In this document: in pieces, positions 54,985-63,968 of the stretch
Numbering within the stretch: position 1 is the stretch's first letter
How the letters are laid out: every line of letters starts with the position of its first letter
From: Tepidibacter aestuarii
GTDB taxonomy: Bacteria > Bacillota > Clostridia > Peptostreptococcales > Peptostreptococcaceae
Length of the DNA stretch: 64,000 bases
NCBI RefSeq assembly: GCF_934924865.1
Contig: NZ_OW235315.1
Location: 3,286,001-3,350,000, forward strand
Reading direction: 5' to 3'
Program-made: the position numbers and the translations under genes
Notes under the pieces: generated by a model
What the model saw: the letters and a program-made list of their open reading frames with translations, nothing else
Told to the model about the DNA's origin: nothing
Database searches by the model: none

Positions 54985-56295
54985 TTATATTTTAACCTTA
55001 TAAACTGTTTGATCCTTAGCATCATCAGTTAAAGCCTCAAGTGCTACTCCAACTCTATGATGTCTTAACTTCCACTGTTCTTCTTTAGTTGTAGAAGGGT
55101 CTCCTAATGGATATGGTATTGAAATAGTTGGAACCATTTTGTTAGCTCCTACAGTCTTAGCAACTGGTATTAAGTTAGCCATTTGAACTATAGGGAATCC
55201 AGCTCTTTCAATTTCTTTAACTATCGTTGCACCGCAACGAGTACAAGTACCTCACGTAGAAGATAATACAACTGCATCTACGCCTTCTTTTTTGAAGTAT
55301 TCAACCATTTCTTTACCCATTCTAGCAGCTTCTGCTTGAGTAGTTCCTGTTCCAACTGTTGTATAGAAGTATTCGTGAAGTTTTCCTATTACTCCTTGCT
55401 TTTCGTACTCTCTTAAAGAATCTATAGGAACTATAACATTAGGATCAGCATCAGCAGCAGCTGGGTCAAATCCTGCATGTATTGTTTTGAATACTCCACT
55501 TTCTAATCTATCCATTCCTTCTATACTGTATCTACCCCATCTAGTTGCAGAAGCAGATTGTATTCTGTCTGGATTGTCAACTGGAACTATACCACCAGTA
55601 GTTGCGTAAGCTATAGTAGCTGTTGATAAATCCTTTAAAGGAGCTGCAATTTCAACTCTATCTAATTTAGGAATAGGAAGCTCAGTTACGAACTCTTCTC
55701 CGTTTACTTTTTTAAGAAGCATTTCAACAACACGCTCAGAAGCTGGCTTTGCATCTTCTAACCAAGTTTGATGTCTGATTCCTCTTACGAAGTATCCTTC
55801 TTCTTCAGCTGTTCCTAATTTTTCTCCATTTAATATCTTATTTCCATAAGTAGCTATTTTCTTTATATCTTTTCTCATAGCTGCAGCACTTTTTCCGCCT
55901 GGGAAAATTACTACATCTTTCTTGAACATTTCAACTCCAGGGTTTTCTATATGCATAGAAGATATAACTGGAACATTGAATTTCTCTTTTACTATTTTAG
56001 CTATAACTCCACAAGCATTTCCATATCTACCAGCTTGGAATGCAGGTCCTGCAACAAATATATCAAATTCTTTATCTTCTAAGAATCCTAAAATCATTTT
56101 TACTGCTTCTTCTTCATTAGAACCCATGAAGTTGTCTCCACATATAATTGTATGAGTAACCTCTGCGTCTAACTGCTTATTAAGTTCCATAGCAGGTCCT
56201 ACTAAGCCCTCTCTAAGTTCAGGAACAAAATCAGCCTTATCTTCTCCACCAACTTGTCCGAAAAATTGGTTTACATAAAGTATTGCTTTTTTCAT
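54985..56295 (-). CDS. Reductase component B selenoprotein, GrdB/GrdF/GrdH family (UGA = selenocysteine)
   Basis: 436 residues when the UGA at 55252-55254 is read as Sec348, in SSTUGTCTRCGATIVKEIE. The parts before and after the UGA are both clearly GrdB family and in one frame. This subunit, with the processed GrdE-type proprotein, binds the amine substrate and transfers its carboxymethyl group to GrdA. The ATG at 56295 follows GGGAGGTG, 14 bp after the upstream gene. GrdB (glycine), GrdF (sarcosine) and GrdH (betaine) are hard to tell apart by eye. The partner subunit and the BCCT transporter favour betaine or sarcosine. Confidence 0.93.
55252..55254 (-). other. Selenocysteine UGA codon in the component B gene (Sec348)
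   Basis: In-frame TGA in SSTUGTC, a Sec-x-x-Cys arrangement matching the family position near residue 350. Confidence 0.95.
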
Positions 56296-56309
56296 CTTAG
56301 TGCACCTCC

Positions 56310-57635
56310 CTAATATTCTTTCATTGTCTTTGGAGACCATCCTGTAACTTGATCACCACAGAACATTGAGTTATTTTCCATTATTATAGATCCATCTTCC
56401 TTAACAGATGATCCTAATACTTCATCATCTGCCCATCCACCAGATAATCCATCTCTTGCTAAAGCTTCAAGCTCTCCAATTACAGTCTCCATAGGTGGAA
56501 GTTTTATTAATTCTGATACATTACCGCAAGATACGATAGCATTAGCTTTTTCATCTAATGTAACTAATGGTTGAGAGTTTCCATCTCTACCAGTACACTC
56601 ATTTGTAAGTCCAACAGTCTTGATTCCTTCATTTTCAAGTGCTACTACACAAGCTATGAAGTCAGCATCTGGATTTCCATATCCTTCTTCAGCAACTATA
56701 GCAGCATCTGCTCCTAAAGATTTTGCCATTTGAGATACGAATATTGCAGAACGCTCTTTTTGATCAAGTGCAACGTTTAAGTTAGAAGTTATAACTCCTA
56801 AGAAGTTTACTGTTTTTCCATGTTCTTTGTATAATCTCTTTATAGCAGAGAAGTTTTGGAAGTCATATGTAGACCACTTAGAAGAACAAGGCATAAAGCT
56901 TCCTGATATTATAGCTCCATCTAATATTTCATTAGGATTCATGAATGTCGGTACATAATGATTCATATCCCATCCATATACTAAGTCATTGTATCCCATT
57001 TCTTCCATTTGTGATTGACACTGAATTACGAACACAACACTTGGTAAATCATTTACTTCTTTTGATCTCTTAGTTACTGGCTCTAATTCATATGTTTCTA
57101 CTTCTTCTGGCTCTAATTCTTTAACTGCGTTTCCTATGTATTCAGCAAGTCTCATACCTGCCCATCTTAAAGCCTTGTTTTTCTTTTGTTGCTCTCTTTT
57201 TTCAAAATCTTCATCTGTATCAGCAACTAATACTATATTTTTAAGTTGAGAGAAGTAAGTGTATTTCGCTCCCTCTCCACTCATATCTATTAATCCATCT
57301 TGGAATCCTCCCCAGTGTTTTCCAACAACTAGTACACTACATCCTTTTAATGCATGTGTTTTTCCATTTCCAGCTTTTACAAGATCTCCTGTAACTCCTG
57401 GGAATAAAGGATCTCCATTTAATTTAACTCTTGGCTCTATTGCTTCCTTAACAGGTACTAAGCGAACGTTTTCCCCCGGTTTAACAATTTTTAAATCTGC
57501 ATCAGTTATATGCTCATCTTCTTTTACAAATGCTAAAGCTTCTTCTTTATTAATTGTTAGGATACCATCTTTGTAGAATGTCTTATCTCCAAATACTATA
57601 TCTTTAACATGAAAATTACCTATTTCTAATTTCAC
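56310..57635 (-). CDS. Reductase component B precursor, GrdE/GrdG/GrdI family (pyruvoyl proprotein)
   Basis: 441 residues. Family proproteins are cleaved to two subunits, leaving a pyruvoyl group that binds the amine substrate. Known cleavage is near residue 242, so Cys250 (GSFMPCSSKW) is the likelier site here, with Cys347 (TNECTGRDG) a second candidate. The sequence (GKHWGGFQDGLIDMSGEG, KALRWAGMRLAEYIG) looks to me like the sarcosine/betaine-type subunit rather than glycine-type GrdE, but I cannot align it. The GTG start follows AAAGGAGTG. It is the first gene of the minus-strand cluster, divergent from a TetR gene. Confidence 0.92.
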   Translation of the reverse strand: MKLEIGNFHVKDIVFGDKTFYKDGILTINKEEALAFVKEDEHITDADLKIVKPGENVRLVPVKEAIEPRVKLNGDPLFPGVTGDLVKAGNGKTHALKGCSVLVVGKHWGGFQDGLIDMSGEGAKYTYFSQLKNIVLVADTDEDFEKREQQKKNKALRWAGMRLAEYIGNAVKELEPEEVETYELEPVTKRSKEVNDLPSVVFVIQCQSQMEEMGYNDLVYGWDMNHYVPTFMNPNEILDGAIISGSFMPCSSKWSTYDFQNFSAIKRLYKEHGKTVNFLGVITSNLNVALDQKERSAIFVSQMAKSLGADAAIVAEEGYGNPDADFIACVVALENEGIKTVGLTNECTGRDGNSQPLVTLDEKANAIVSCGNVSELIKLPPMETVIGELEALARDGLSGGWADDEVLGSSVKEDGSIIMENNSMFCGDQVTGWSPKTMKEY

Positions 57636-58047
57636 TATTTGACACTCCTTTCATTTTAACTTATCACAGTTTTTTTGCTAGAATATTCGAATAATTGAAA
57701 CTTAGGTGAAGCTTATCAATTTTCAAAAATTTGAATGTAAAAATTTTTTTCGAATTTTTCAATTCATTTTTTATAATACCCAATTGTTATGAGTTTTTTT
57801 ACAACTCGTTTTCTGTTAATTAATTAACTTGAGTTAATCTTAACATAATCATGATTAGATTACAATAGTATTTATAGGTTTTTTTTATATTTTTTTAACA
57901 AACTATTGTTTTTTTTAATGCATATTGTCTTTTTTTGCTATCCTCTACTATGCTTTTATAATATTTCTTTATTGTTCATTTTTATTTTTAATAGTATTAT
58001 ATTTTTGTAACATAATAAAATACGACTATATATTAGGAGGTTTTTAT
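57636..58047. promoter_or_regulatory. Divergent control region between the reductase cluster and tetR, with palindromes
   Basis: A 16-bp palindrome ATTAACTTGAGTTAAT (57823-57838) and a 10-bp palindrome AATCATGATT (57847-57856) lie mid-way. Size and place suit operators for the divergent TetR protein. The region is very AT-rich, so promoter hexamers cannot be assigned with confidence. No glycine-riboswitch-like sequence was recognised. Confidence 0.5.
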
Positions 58048-58722
58048 ATGAACGCAAGAAAAAGTAAAAAACACGCAATGATGACGTGTTTTATAGACGC
58101 TACAGCTAAAATAATAGAAGAAGAAGGTATTGATTATGTAACAATTAGAAAGGTAGCTGCTTTGACTGGATACAATAGTGCTACACTTTATAATTACTTT
58201 GAAAATTTAGATCACCTTGTATTTTTGGCTTGCATGAGATTTACTAAATCTTATACTGATACTTTGCCTTTATACATTGAAAATTGCACTAATTCGGTAG
58301 ATAGAACTATTCGTGTATGGGAATGTTTTTGCTATTATTCTTTTAGTAACCCAAAAATATTTTATTCTATATTCTTTGCTAAATTATCTAATTCTCTAAA
58401 CGACTATATAAGTGAATATTACGAAATTTTTCCTCAAGAAATAAGCAACTCATCTCATAGCATACATACTATGCTTTTAAAAAATAATATATATGATAGA
58501 TCCTATATTTTATTAGATGATTGTGCACAAGAAGGATATATAAAAGAAGAAGATGTATTAGAAATAACTGAACTTTTTTTACTTATATATAAGGGTATAT
58601 TGTCTAATATAATAGATAATGGAATAAATGTAGATGTTGATAATTTTGTGTTAAAAACTATAAAATTTATAAAGATAAATCTAAATCACTATTTAATTAA
58701 AAAACATGAATTGTTCGTGTAA
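58048..58722 (+). CDS. TetR/AcrR family regulator
   Basis: 224 residues. The N-terminal helix-turn-helix is standard TetR (AKIIEEEGIDYVTIRKVAAL, then SATLYNYFENLDHLVFLA, ~res 15-60). The C-terminal ligand domain is not recognisable. AGGAGG lies 8 bp before the ATG at 58048; the longer frame from 57925 would add an unlikely hydrophobic leader. It is divergent from the component B genes and is the natural candidate to control them, which is inference. Confidence 0.88.
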   Translation: MNARKSKKHAMMTCFIDATAKIIEEEGIDYVTIRKVAALTGYNSATLYNYFENLDHLVFLACMRFTKSYTDTLPLYIENCTNSVDRTIRVWECFCYYSFSNPKIFYSIFFAKLSNSLNDYISEYYEIFPQEISNSSHSIHTMLLKNNIYDRSYILLDDCAQEGYIKEEDVLEITELFLLIYKGILSNIIDNGINVDVDNFVLKTIKFIKINLNHYLIKKHELFV

Positions 58723-59005
58723 TTTGTTATAATCTATACCATTTTATGTTTTCATTTGTTAAATTTATGTCTTTTTGTGTCGTTTTATGAAAACGTATTC
58801 CTGTTTTGTCTTTTATTTTTAATTAAAAACTTGTATTTTTCCTTTCATTTTTCAGAATATTCGTCTTTGAGTATATATCTTTATTTTTATTATTGAAAAT
58901 TTAATTATTTAAAGATTATTTCCATAATATACTCTATTAAACACTTGTTATTTGTATTAGAATAATATTATAAAATATTCTAAGACATAAGAAAGGATAA
59001 TCGAT
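58723..59005. other. AT-rich spacer, no feature seen
   Basis: No gene, clear terminator or repeat element was recognised between tetR and the lipoprotein gene. Confidence 0.4.
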
Positions 59006-60445
59006 ATGAAGAAAAAATACTTATTTTTAGTAGCATTATCATTGTGCTTCTCACTTTTTGTCGGATGCACTCAAGCTTCTTTAGAAAATAATAAACCTAA
59101 AGAAGAATCACAAACTCAAAATGAACAAAAAAAAGACGAAAAACAACAAAATATTTTTTATGTTAAACCCTCTCAATTAAATCTAAGAGAGTCTCACTCT
59201 ACTCAATCACCTATAATTTATAAGTTATCTAGATTCGACAAAGTTGAAATTATAGATAATAATTCTTATGTTGATGAAAATGAACAACAGACAAAATGGT
59301 ATAATGTTAAATTCATTAATGATAATGATGAGGAAAAAGCAGGATGGGTATCATCCGAATTTTTAACTCAAGATAAACATGACCTCTTAAGTGAGAATCT
59401 AAAAGGCGTAGATTTATCTAATTATCCTAAAACTTATGAGTATGAAAATAATAAAAGACAGAAAGTAAAAGGAATTTATGTTACAATAAATTCTATCCTT
59501 GGAGATAACTTAGACAGACTGATTAAGCTTTGTAATGAAAGTGAAATAAATGCTTTTGTAGTTGACGTTAAGGATGATTTCGGAAATATGTTATTTAAAA
59601 CAGATGCGTCTGAAAAGTTTGCTCCAAAAGCAAATGAAAAAGCTCTATCTAAAGAAAATATGTCTAAATTAATAAAGAAATTAAATGATAACGGAATATA
59701 TTTAGTAGCTAGAATAGTTACATTTAAAGATCCTATTTATACAGAGTACTATCCTGAAAGAGCAATTATAAACAAGGAAACTGCTTCAACATTTGTAAGT
59801 AAAGACGGTCTGAGATGGGCATCAGCTCATGATAGAAATCTTTGGGAGTATGATGTAAGTGTTGCAAAAGAAGCTGCTCAAATTGGATTTAATGAAATTC
59901 AATTCGATTATGTAAGATTTCCAGCATCTAATGGTGGTAAATTAGATGCAAAGCTAGATTATAGAAATAGTAGTGGAGATACTAGCAAGGCTCAAACCAT
60001 TCAAAGTTTCTTAAAATATGCTAAAGAAAATATTTCATCTGAAAATGTATATATAAGTGCCGATATATTCGGTCTTGTAGGTTCTGTTCCAAACGATATG
60101 GGTCTTGGCCAACACTGGGAAGCTGTTAGTGGTGTTGTAGATTATGTGTGTCCTATGATGTATCCTAGTCATTATGGGAATACAGTGTATGGACTTGATG
60201 TACCAGATGCTCATCCTTACGAAACAGTATTTCAATCAGCTAAGGATTCTATAAAAAGAAATAAAAATGTAGATAATCCGGCTACTATTAGGCCTTGGAT
60301 ACAAGATTTTACAGCATCTTGGGTTAAAGGTAATATTAAGTACAATGAAACTGAGGTAAGAGCTCAAATAAAAGCTTTAAATGATAACGGAATAGATGAG
60401 TATATACTTTGGAATGCTGGTAATAAATACAGCTTTGAACAATAG
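59006..60445 (+). CDS. Lipoprotein with SH3-like domain and putative glycoside hydrolase (DUF4015) domain
   Basis: 479 residues. A lipobox (SLCFSLFVGC, Cys ~21) is followed by a Glu/Gln-rich linker and a bacterial SH3 domain (~res 48-130: LNLRESHSTQSPIIYKL, GWVSSEFL). A TIM-barrel-like putative glycoside hydrolase follows (~150-479: KGIYVTINSILGD, AFVVDVKDDFGNMLF, FNEIQFDYVRFPA, SADIFGLVG, VCPMMYPSHYG). It probably acts on cell-wall or capsular glycan outside the membrane. It is paired with the deacetylase lipoprotein 10 bp downstream. Confidence 0.87.
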   Translation: MKKKYLFLVALSLCFSLFVGCTQASLENNKPKEESQTQNEQKKDEKQQNIFYVKPSQLNLRESHSTQSPIIYKLSRFDKVEIIDNNSYVDENEQQTKWYNVKFINDNDEEKAGWVSSEFLTQDKHDLLSENLKGVDLSNYPKTYEYENNKRQKVKGIYVTINSILGDNLDRLIKLCNESEINAFVVDVKDDFGNMLFKTDASEKFAPKANEKALSKENMSKLIKKLNDNGIYLVARIVTFKDPIYTEYYPERAIINKETASTFVSKDGLRWASAHDRNLWEYDVSVAKEAAQIGFNEIQFDYVRFPASNGGKLDAKLDYRNSSGDTSKAQTIQSFLKYAKENISSENVYISADIFGLVGSVPNDMGLGQHWEAVSGVVDYVCPMMYPSHYGNTVYGLDVPDAHPYETVFQSAKDSIKRNKNVDNPATIRPWIQDFTASWVKGNIKYNETEVRAQIKALNDNGIDEYILWNAGNKYSFEQ

Positions 60446-60455
60446 GAGGTATACT

Positions 60456-61505
60456 ATGAAAAATAAAGCTATAATTATTTTTATTTTATTAACATTTGTA
60501 TTGTCTGGCTGTTCTAAATCAGATGTTTCAAAGAGTGAAGTTGATTTAAAATCTTCAGATTCTGCTCAATCAAGTGAAATAAAAAAAGAAAGCTCTGATG
60601 TTAAAATAGATTATAACAAGGTTAAACCTAATGAACTCGGAAAAATAATGGTCTTGATGTATCACAATATAGGACAAGAAGAATCTACATGGGTTAGAAC
60701 TCCTGATAACTTCAGAAAAGATTTAAATACTTTGTACGAAAAAAAATATCGTACTATAAGCCTTAATGATTATGCAAGTGGAAACATAAATACAGAAGCT
60801 GGTTTTACTCCTGTTGTTATAACATTCGATGATGGAAATGAAAATAACTTTAGAGTATTTGAAGAAAATGGTGATATCAAAATAGATCCTAATTGTGCTA
60901 TTGGGATTTTAGAAGAATTTAAGAAATCTCATCCTGATTTTGATACTACGGCTACATTCTTTTTAAACTCTAATATATTCAACCAACCTGAATATGTAGA
61001 TTATAAATTAAACTTTCTATTGGAAAATGGATATGATATAGGAAATCACACTCTATATCATACTGATTTATCAAAGTCAGATAAAGACACTATACAAAAG
61101 GCTATAGTTCAAGAAATCGAGGTTATAAATAAGTATGTTAAAGATTATTCTGTAAATACTTTAGCTTTACCATTTGGAGGAAAACCACAAGGTGACGATT
61201 ATATATATGCGATTAAGGGAGGATATGATTCCATATCATACAATAATAACGCTGTCCTACTTGTTGGATGGGACCCTTACAAATCTCCTTACCATAAGAA
61301 CTTTGACTTTAGTAAAATTCATAGAGTTCGAGCTAGCGAGACTAACGTAGACAATGTTGGTTTATATGATTGGCTAAACAAATTCGATGAAAACAAACAA
61401 ATACGATATATAAGTGATGGAGACTCAAATACTATATGTATACCTAATAATTATGAAGATGTATTAAATAAAGATATAAAGGATAAAATTATAGTAACTT
61501 ATTAA
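60456..61505 (+). CDS. Polysaccharide deacetylase lipoprotein
   Basis: 349 residues. Lipobox FVLSGC (Cys ~18), a Ser/Lys linker, then a NodB domain with VLMYHNIG, VVITFDDGNENN (catalytic and metal Asp) and YDIGNHTLYHTDLS (metal His residues). It should remove N-acetyl from an extracellular glycan, matching the glycoside hydrolase-like gene upstream. The ATG at 60456 has AGGAGG 8 bp upstream; the open frame from 60396 overlaps the previous gene. Confidence 0.88.
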   Translation: MKNKAIIIFILLTFVLSGCSKSDVSKSEVDLKSSDSAQSSEIKKESSDVKIDYNKVKPNELGKIMVLMYHNIGQEESTWVRTPDNFRKDLNTLYEKKYRTISLNDYASGNINTEAGFTPVVITFDDGNENNFRVFEENGDIKIDPNCAIGILEEFKKSHPDFDTTATFFLNSNIFNQPEYVDYKLNFLLENGYDIGNHTLYHTDLSKSDKDTIQKAIVQEIEVINKYVKDYSVNTLALPFGGKPQGDDYIYAIKGGYDSISYNNNAVLLVGWDPYKSPYHKNFDFSKIHRVRASETNVDNVGLYDWLNKFDENKQIRYISDGDSNTICIPNNYEDVLNKDIKDKIIVTY

Positions 61506-61521
61506 CTTACAGTAGCTCAAT

Positions 61522-61573
61522 AATATGCCTATGAAAATAACTCTAATGTACTATATTTTCATAGGCATATTTT
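61522..61573 (+). terminator. Terminator after the deacetylase lipoprotein gene
   Basis: AATATGCCTATGAAAATA and TATTTTCATAGGCATATTTT arms. Confidence 0.88.
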
Positions 61574-61669
61574 AGTTTTAAGTTTACAATTTCCTATTCG
61601 CTAGAAAAATGTTATAATTAACTTATATGCATAAATTTTAATCGTTATATTATATAATGGAGGTAATCG

Positions 61670-62098
61670 ATGGATTCTACGGATCGTAAAATTATAAAAA
61701 TTCTTCAAGATAACGGAAGAATTTCAATGAAAGACTTAGGTCAATCGGTAGGTTTAACTTCTCCTGCTGTTTCAGAAAGAGTTAAGCGTTTAGAAGAGAA
61801 TAATATAATTTTAGCTTATAAAGCTATAATAAATCCTAAGAAATTAAACAAAAATGTAAGTGCTTTTATGAATATATCACTGCCAGCAGATAAATACTCT
61901 CATTTTGTTGATTTTGCAAATAATAATGACAGTATAGTAGAATGTCACCATATAACTGGTCAAGGATGTGTTATCATAAAGGTTCTGGTACCTAATATGG
62001 ATGATCTTGAATCTTTAATAGATACTATTAAGCAAATGGGAAGTACTCAGACTCATATTATACTTTCCTCGCCAATAGAATCCAAGTCTATATTATAA
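61670..62098 (+). CDS. Lrp/AsnC family transcriptional regulator
   Basis: 142 residues, typical for the family. The N-terminal HTH (KIIKILQDNGRISMKDLGQ, SPAVSERVKRLEENNII) is followed by the RAM ligand-binding domain (ECHHITGQGCVIIKVLVPNM). It senses amino acids or related ligands and acts as oligomers. GGAGGT precedes the ATG. It stands alone with its own terminator. A link to amino acid fermentation is plausible but unsupported. Confidence 0.93.
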   Translation: MDSTDRKIIKILQDNGRISMKDLGQSVGLTSPAVSERVKRLEENNIILAYKAIINPKKLNKNVSAFMNISLPADKYSHFVDFANNNDSIVECHHITGQGCVIIKVLVPNMDDLESLIDTIKQMGSTQTHIILSSPIESKSIL

Positions 62099-62150
62099 TT
62101 TTGAAGATTTTAAATGTATACTTTCTTTGAATTTTATTTAAGTTATCAAA

Positions 62151-62210
62151 AATATGTCTATGAAAATACGTGAAAAGCAACTGCTTGTATTTTTATAGGC
62201 ATATTTTTTT
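62151..62210 (+). terminator. Terminator of the Lrp-type gene
   Basis: AATATGTCTATGAAAATAC and GTATTTTTATAGGCATATTT arms with T7. Confidence 0.88.
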
Positions 62211-62302
62211 ATACATTTATAAAAATAAAGTTCATTATATAAAATAAATACCTTTACATATTATTGTTTAATTTAGAAATAATAATCTAAGGAGGTGTAT
62301 CT

Positions 62303-62497
62303 ATGATTCTAAGTAGAGCTACTGAAATATTACAATCTAATGGTAATGTTGAAGTTTTGTATAAAAATGAGCCTGTATGGCTCGAAAATATTGATAGTAG
62401 AACAGAAACCGTTTATGTCAAAAGTCTAAACAACGATAAAAGAATGGTAGTTCCTATTGTTGAGTTAACTGAAAACGAAAATATAAAAAGACATTAA
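62303..62497 (+). CDS. sspH: Small acid-soluble spore protein H
   Basis: 64 residues matching the SspH family: RATEILQSNGNVEVLYKNEP and the IDSRTETVYVK and VVPIVELTEN stretches. SspH-type proteins are minor SASPs made in the forespore. AAGGAGGTG precedes the ATG. Confidence 0.88.
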   Translation: MILSRATEILQSNGNVEVLYKNEPVWLENIDSRTETVYVKSLNNDKRMVVPIVELTENENIKRH

Positions 62498-63000
62498 AAA
62501 AATCTCATATTGTTAACGTTTCCTAACGTACTCCGCTTATTAAAAATACTTGCTAATTTACTTTCTAATATTATATAAGTTAAAACGTTATTTAATGTGG
62601 GTAATCAAAAACTATCTATAAAAATACCTCGAATGCAACAATATTTTTATAGATAGTTTTTTTAGTATTATTCACTTTATTATAAAATCTGATCTTACCT
62701 AACTATTTTTAACATGGAAAAATATCTCTACTCTTTTCATGTTAATCTCAAAAAACTGTTTATAAGCGAATTATATAGATTTTATTTATTTGAAATCAAG
62801 ACATTATAAAACATTTATTTAAAAATAAGAAAAACAAGTCTAAACAAACAGTATTTCTATATGTTTTCACTGTTTAAATAGACTATAGCTCAAAGGATAT
62901 TTTAGATACCATCGACACAACCTAAACTAAAGAAAGGTAGTAAAGTTGAAGGTACTGGAATAATAAACGATGAAATAAATTTAAATGCAGGAATATAAAT
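62498..63000. other. Spacer with sspH terminator and a 30-codon coding remnant
   Basis: The region between sspH and the multicopper oxidase holds the terminator at 62607-62663. Bases 62909-62998 read in frame as IPSTQPKLKKGSKVEGTG, then about 12 more residues to TAA. A stop precedes this in frame, and there is no ribosome binding site. It may be the tail of a lost gene. Confidence 0.4.
62607..62663 (+). terminator. Terminator downstream of sspH
   Basis: AAAAACTATCTATAAAAATA and ATATTTTTATAGATAGTTTT arms. The core resembles the two terminators upstream. Confidence 0.85.
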
Positions 63001-63001
63001 A

Positions 63002-63019
63002 GGTTTTGATATCAAAACC
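63002..63019 (-). terminator. Palindrome at the multicopper oxidase 3' end
   Basis: GGTTTTGATATCAAAACC perfect palindrome containing the TGA stop (63012-63014). Confidence 0.6.
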
Positions 63020-63968
63020 CTATATTTTTTGAATAGAAGCATTTTGCATATTCTTGATGTTTTTTACTATCAAATCCTTTATAAACAACGGCAGTTGCCA
63101 TACCTCCAAATGGAAGTGTCTTATTATTACTAACGTGGTGAGGGAAATGACAGTGAAGAGGCCAAATACCTGGATTGTTTGCGTAAAACTCTATATCCCA
63201 CGTTGAACCAGAAGGAACTAATATAGTGTTCTTAAGTAGTCTGTTTTCTTTTCTTATGGTATTGCCATCCGATGCACTTATTAGAAATTGATGCCCGTGA
63301 AAGTGAATAGGGTGGTTTGCCATACCTATATTTCCAAATCTTATCCTTACATTATCTTCTTTTTCGATCAGCAATCTGCTGGTATAAGGAAAGCACCTAC
63401 CATTCATAGTAAAAAAATTAGCATCCATTGAGAATGGATTAATATCATATACACCTTGTTTTAAAGAAAAAGGATCTATATTTTTAAGGGTATATTCTTC
63501 AAGCATGATAAAGAAATCTCTTTGTATATCTTCTTTTTTTTCATCTGGATCAAGTATTATAAATGCTCCTTCAAGTCCCATCATATCCTGAACTACAGTA
63601 TAAAGATGAGAATGATACATATGAGTTCCCGGTGGATTTGTTATTTTAAACCTATAATCAAAATAGCATCCAGGGTTTATTTTAGGAGATGGTTCTACGG
63701 CTGGAACTCCATCCATATTGTTTGGAATATCAAGACCATGCCAATGAACACTAGTAGGTTGTGCAAGTTGATTGTAAACCCTTATACAAACTTCATCATC
63801 AGGATATACAAATATAGTAGGACCGGGAGTTGATCCATTATAACCCCAAGCATTCATATAAATACCTGGAAGTATTTCTCTTTTTACTGGTTGCGCTGCA
63901 AGTTCAAAGTATTTAACCTTACCTTTTTTCATATAATTTAATACAGGAACATCAGGTGTTATAACCAT
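63012..63968 (-). CDS. Two-domain multicopper oxidase
   Basis: 318 residues. All copper motifs are visible: HWHG (~75-78), HMYHSH (~116-121), NHPIHFHGH (~220-229) and HCHFPHH followed by GGM as the axial ligand (~274-293). It is shorter than three-domain laccases (~500 residues) and has no signal peptide. AGGAGGT-type site (GGAGGT) lies ahead of the ATG. In a spore-forming anaerobe it could be a spore-associated laccase-like or metal-oxidising enzyme, or one that consumes oxygen. Context gives no decision. Confidence 0.88.
   Translation of the reverse strand: MVITPDVPVLNYMKKGKVKYFELAAQPVKREILPGIYMNAWGYNGSTPGPTIFVYPDDEVCIRVYNQLAQPTSVHWHGLDIPNNMDGVPAVEPSPKINPGCYFDYRFKITNPPGTHMYHSHLYTVVQDMMGLEGAFIILDPDEKKEDIQRDFFIMLEEYTLKNIDPFSLKQGVYDINPFSMDANFFTMNGRCFPYTSRLLIEKEDNVRIRFGNIGMANHPIHFHGHQFLISASDGNTIRKENRLLKNTILVPSGSTWDIEFYANNPGIWPLHCHFPHHVSNNKTLPFGGMATAVVYKGFDSKKHQEYAKCFYSKNIGF

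Noticed and set aside
57925..58047. Longer start for the TetR regulator with a hydrophobic leader
   Set aside because: A strong AGGAGG stands before the ATG at 58048, where TetR proteins normally begin; the upstream codons are AT-rich leader.
62909..62998. Small gene upstream of the multicopper oxidase
   Set aside because: In frame it has no start codon or ribosome binding site and an upstream stop; at most a remnant.
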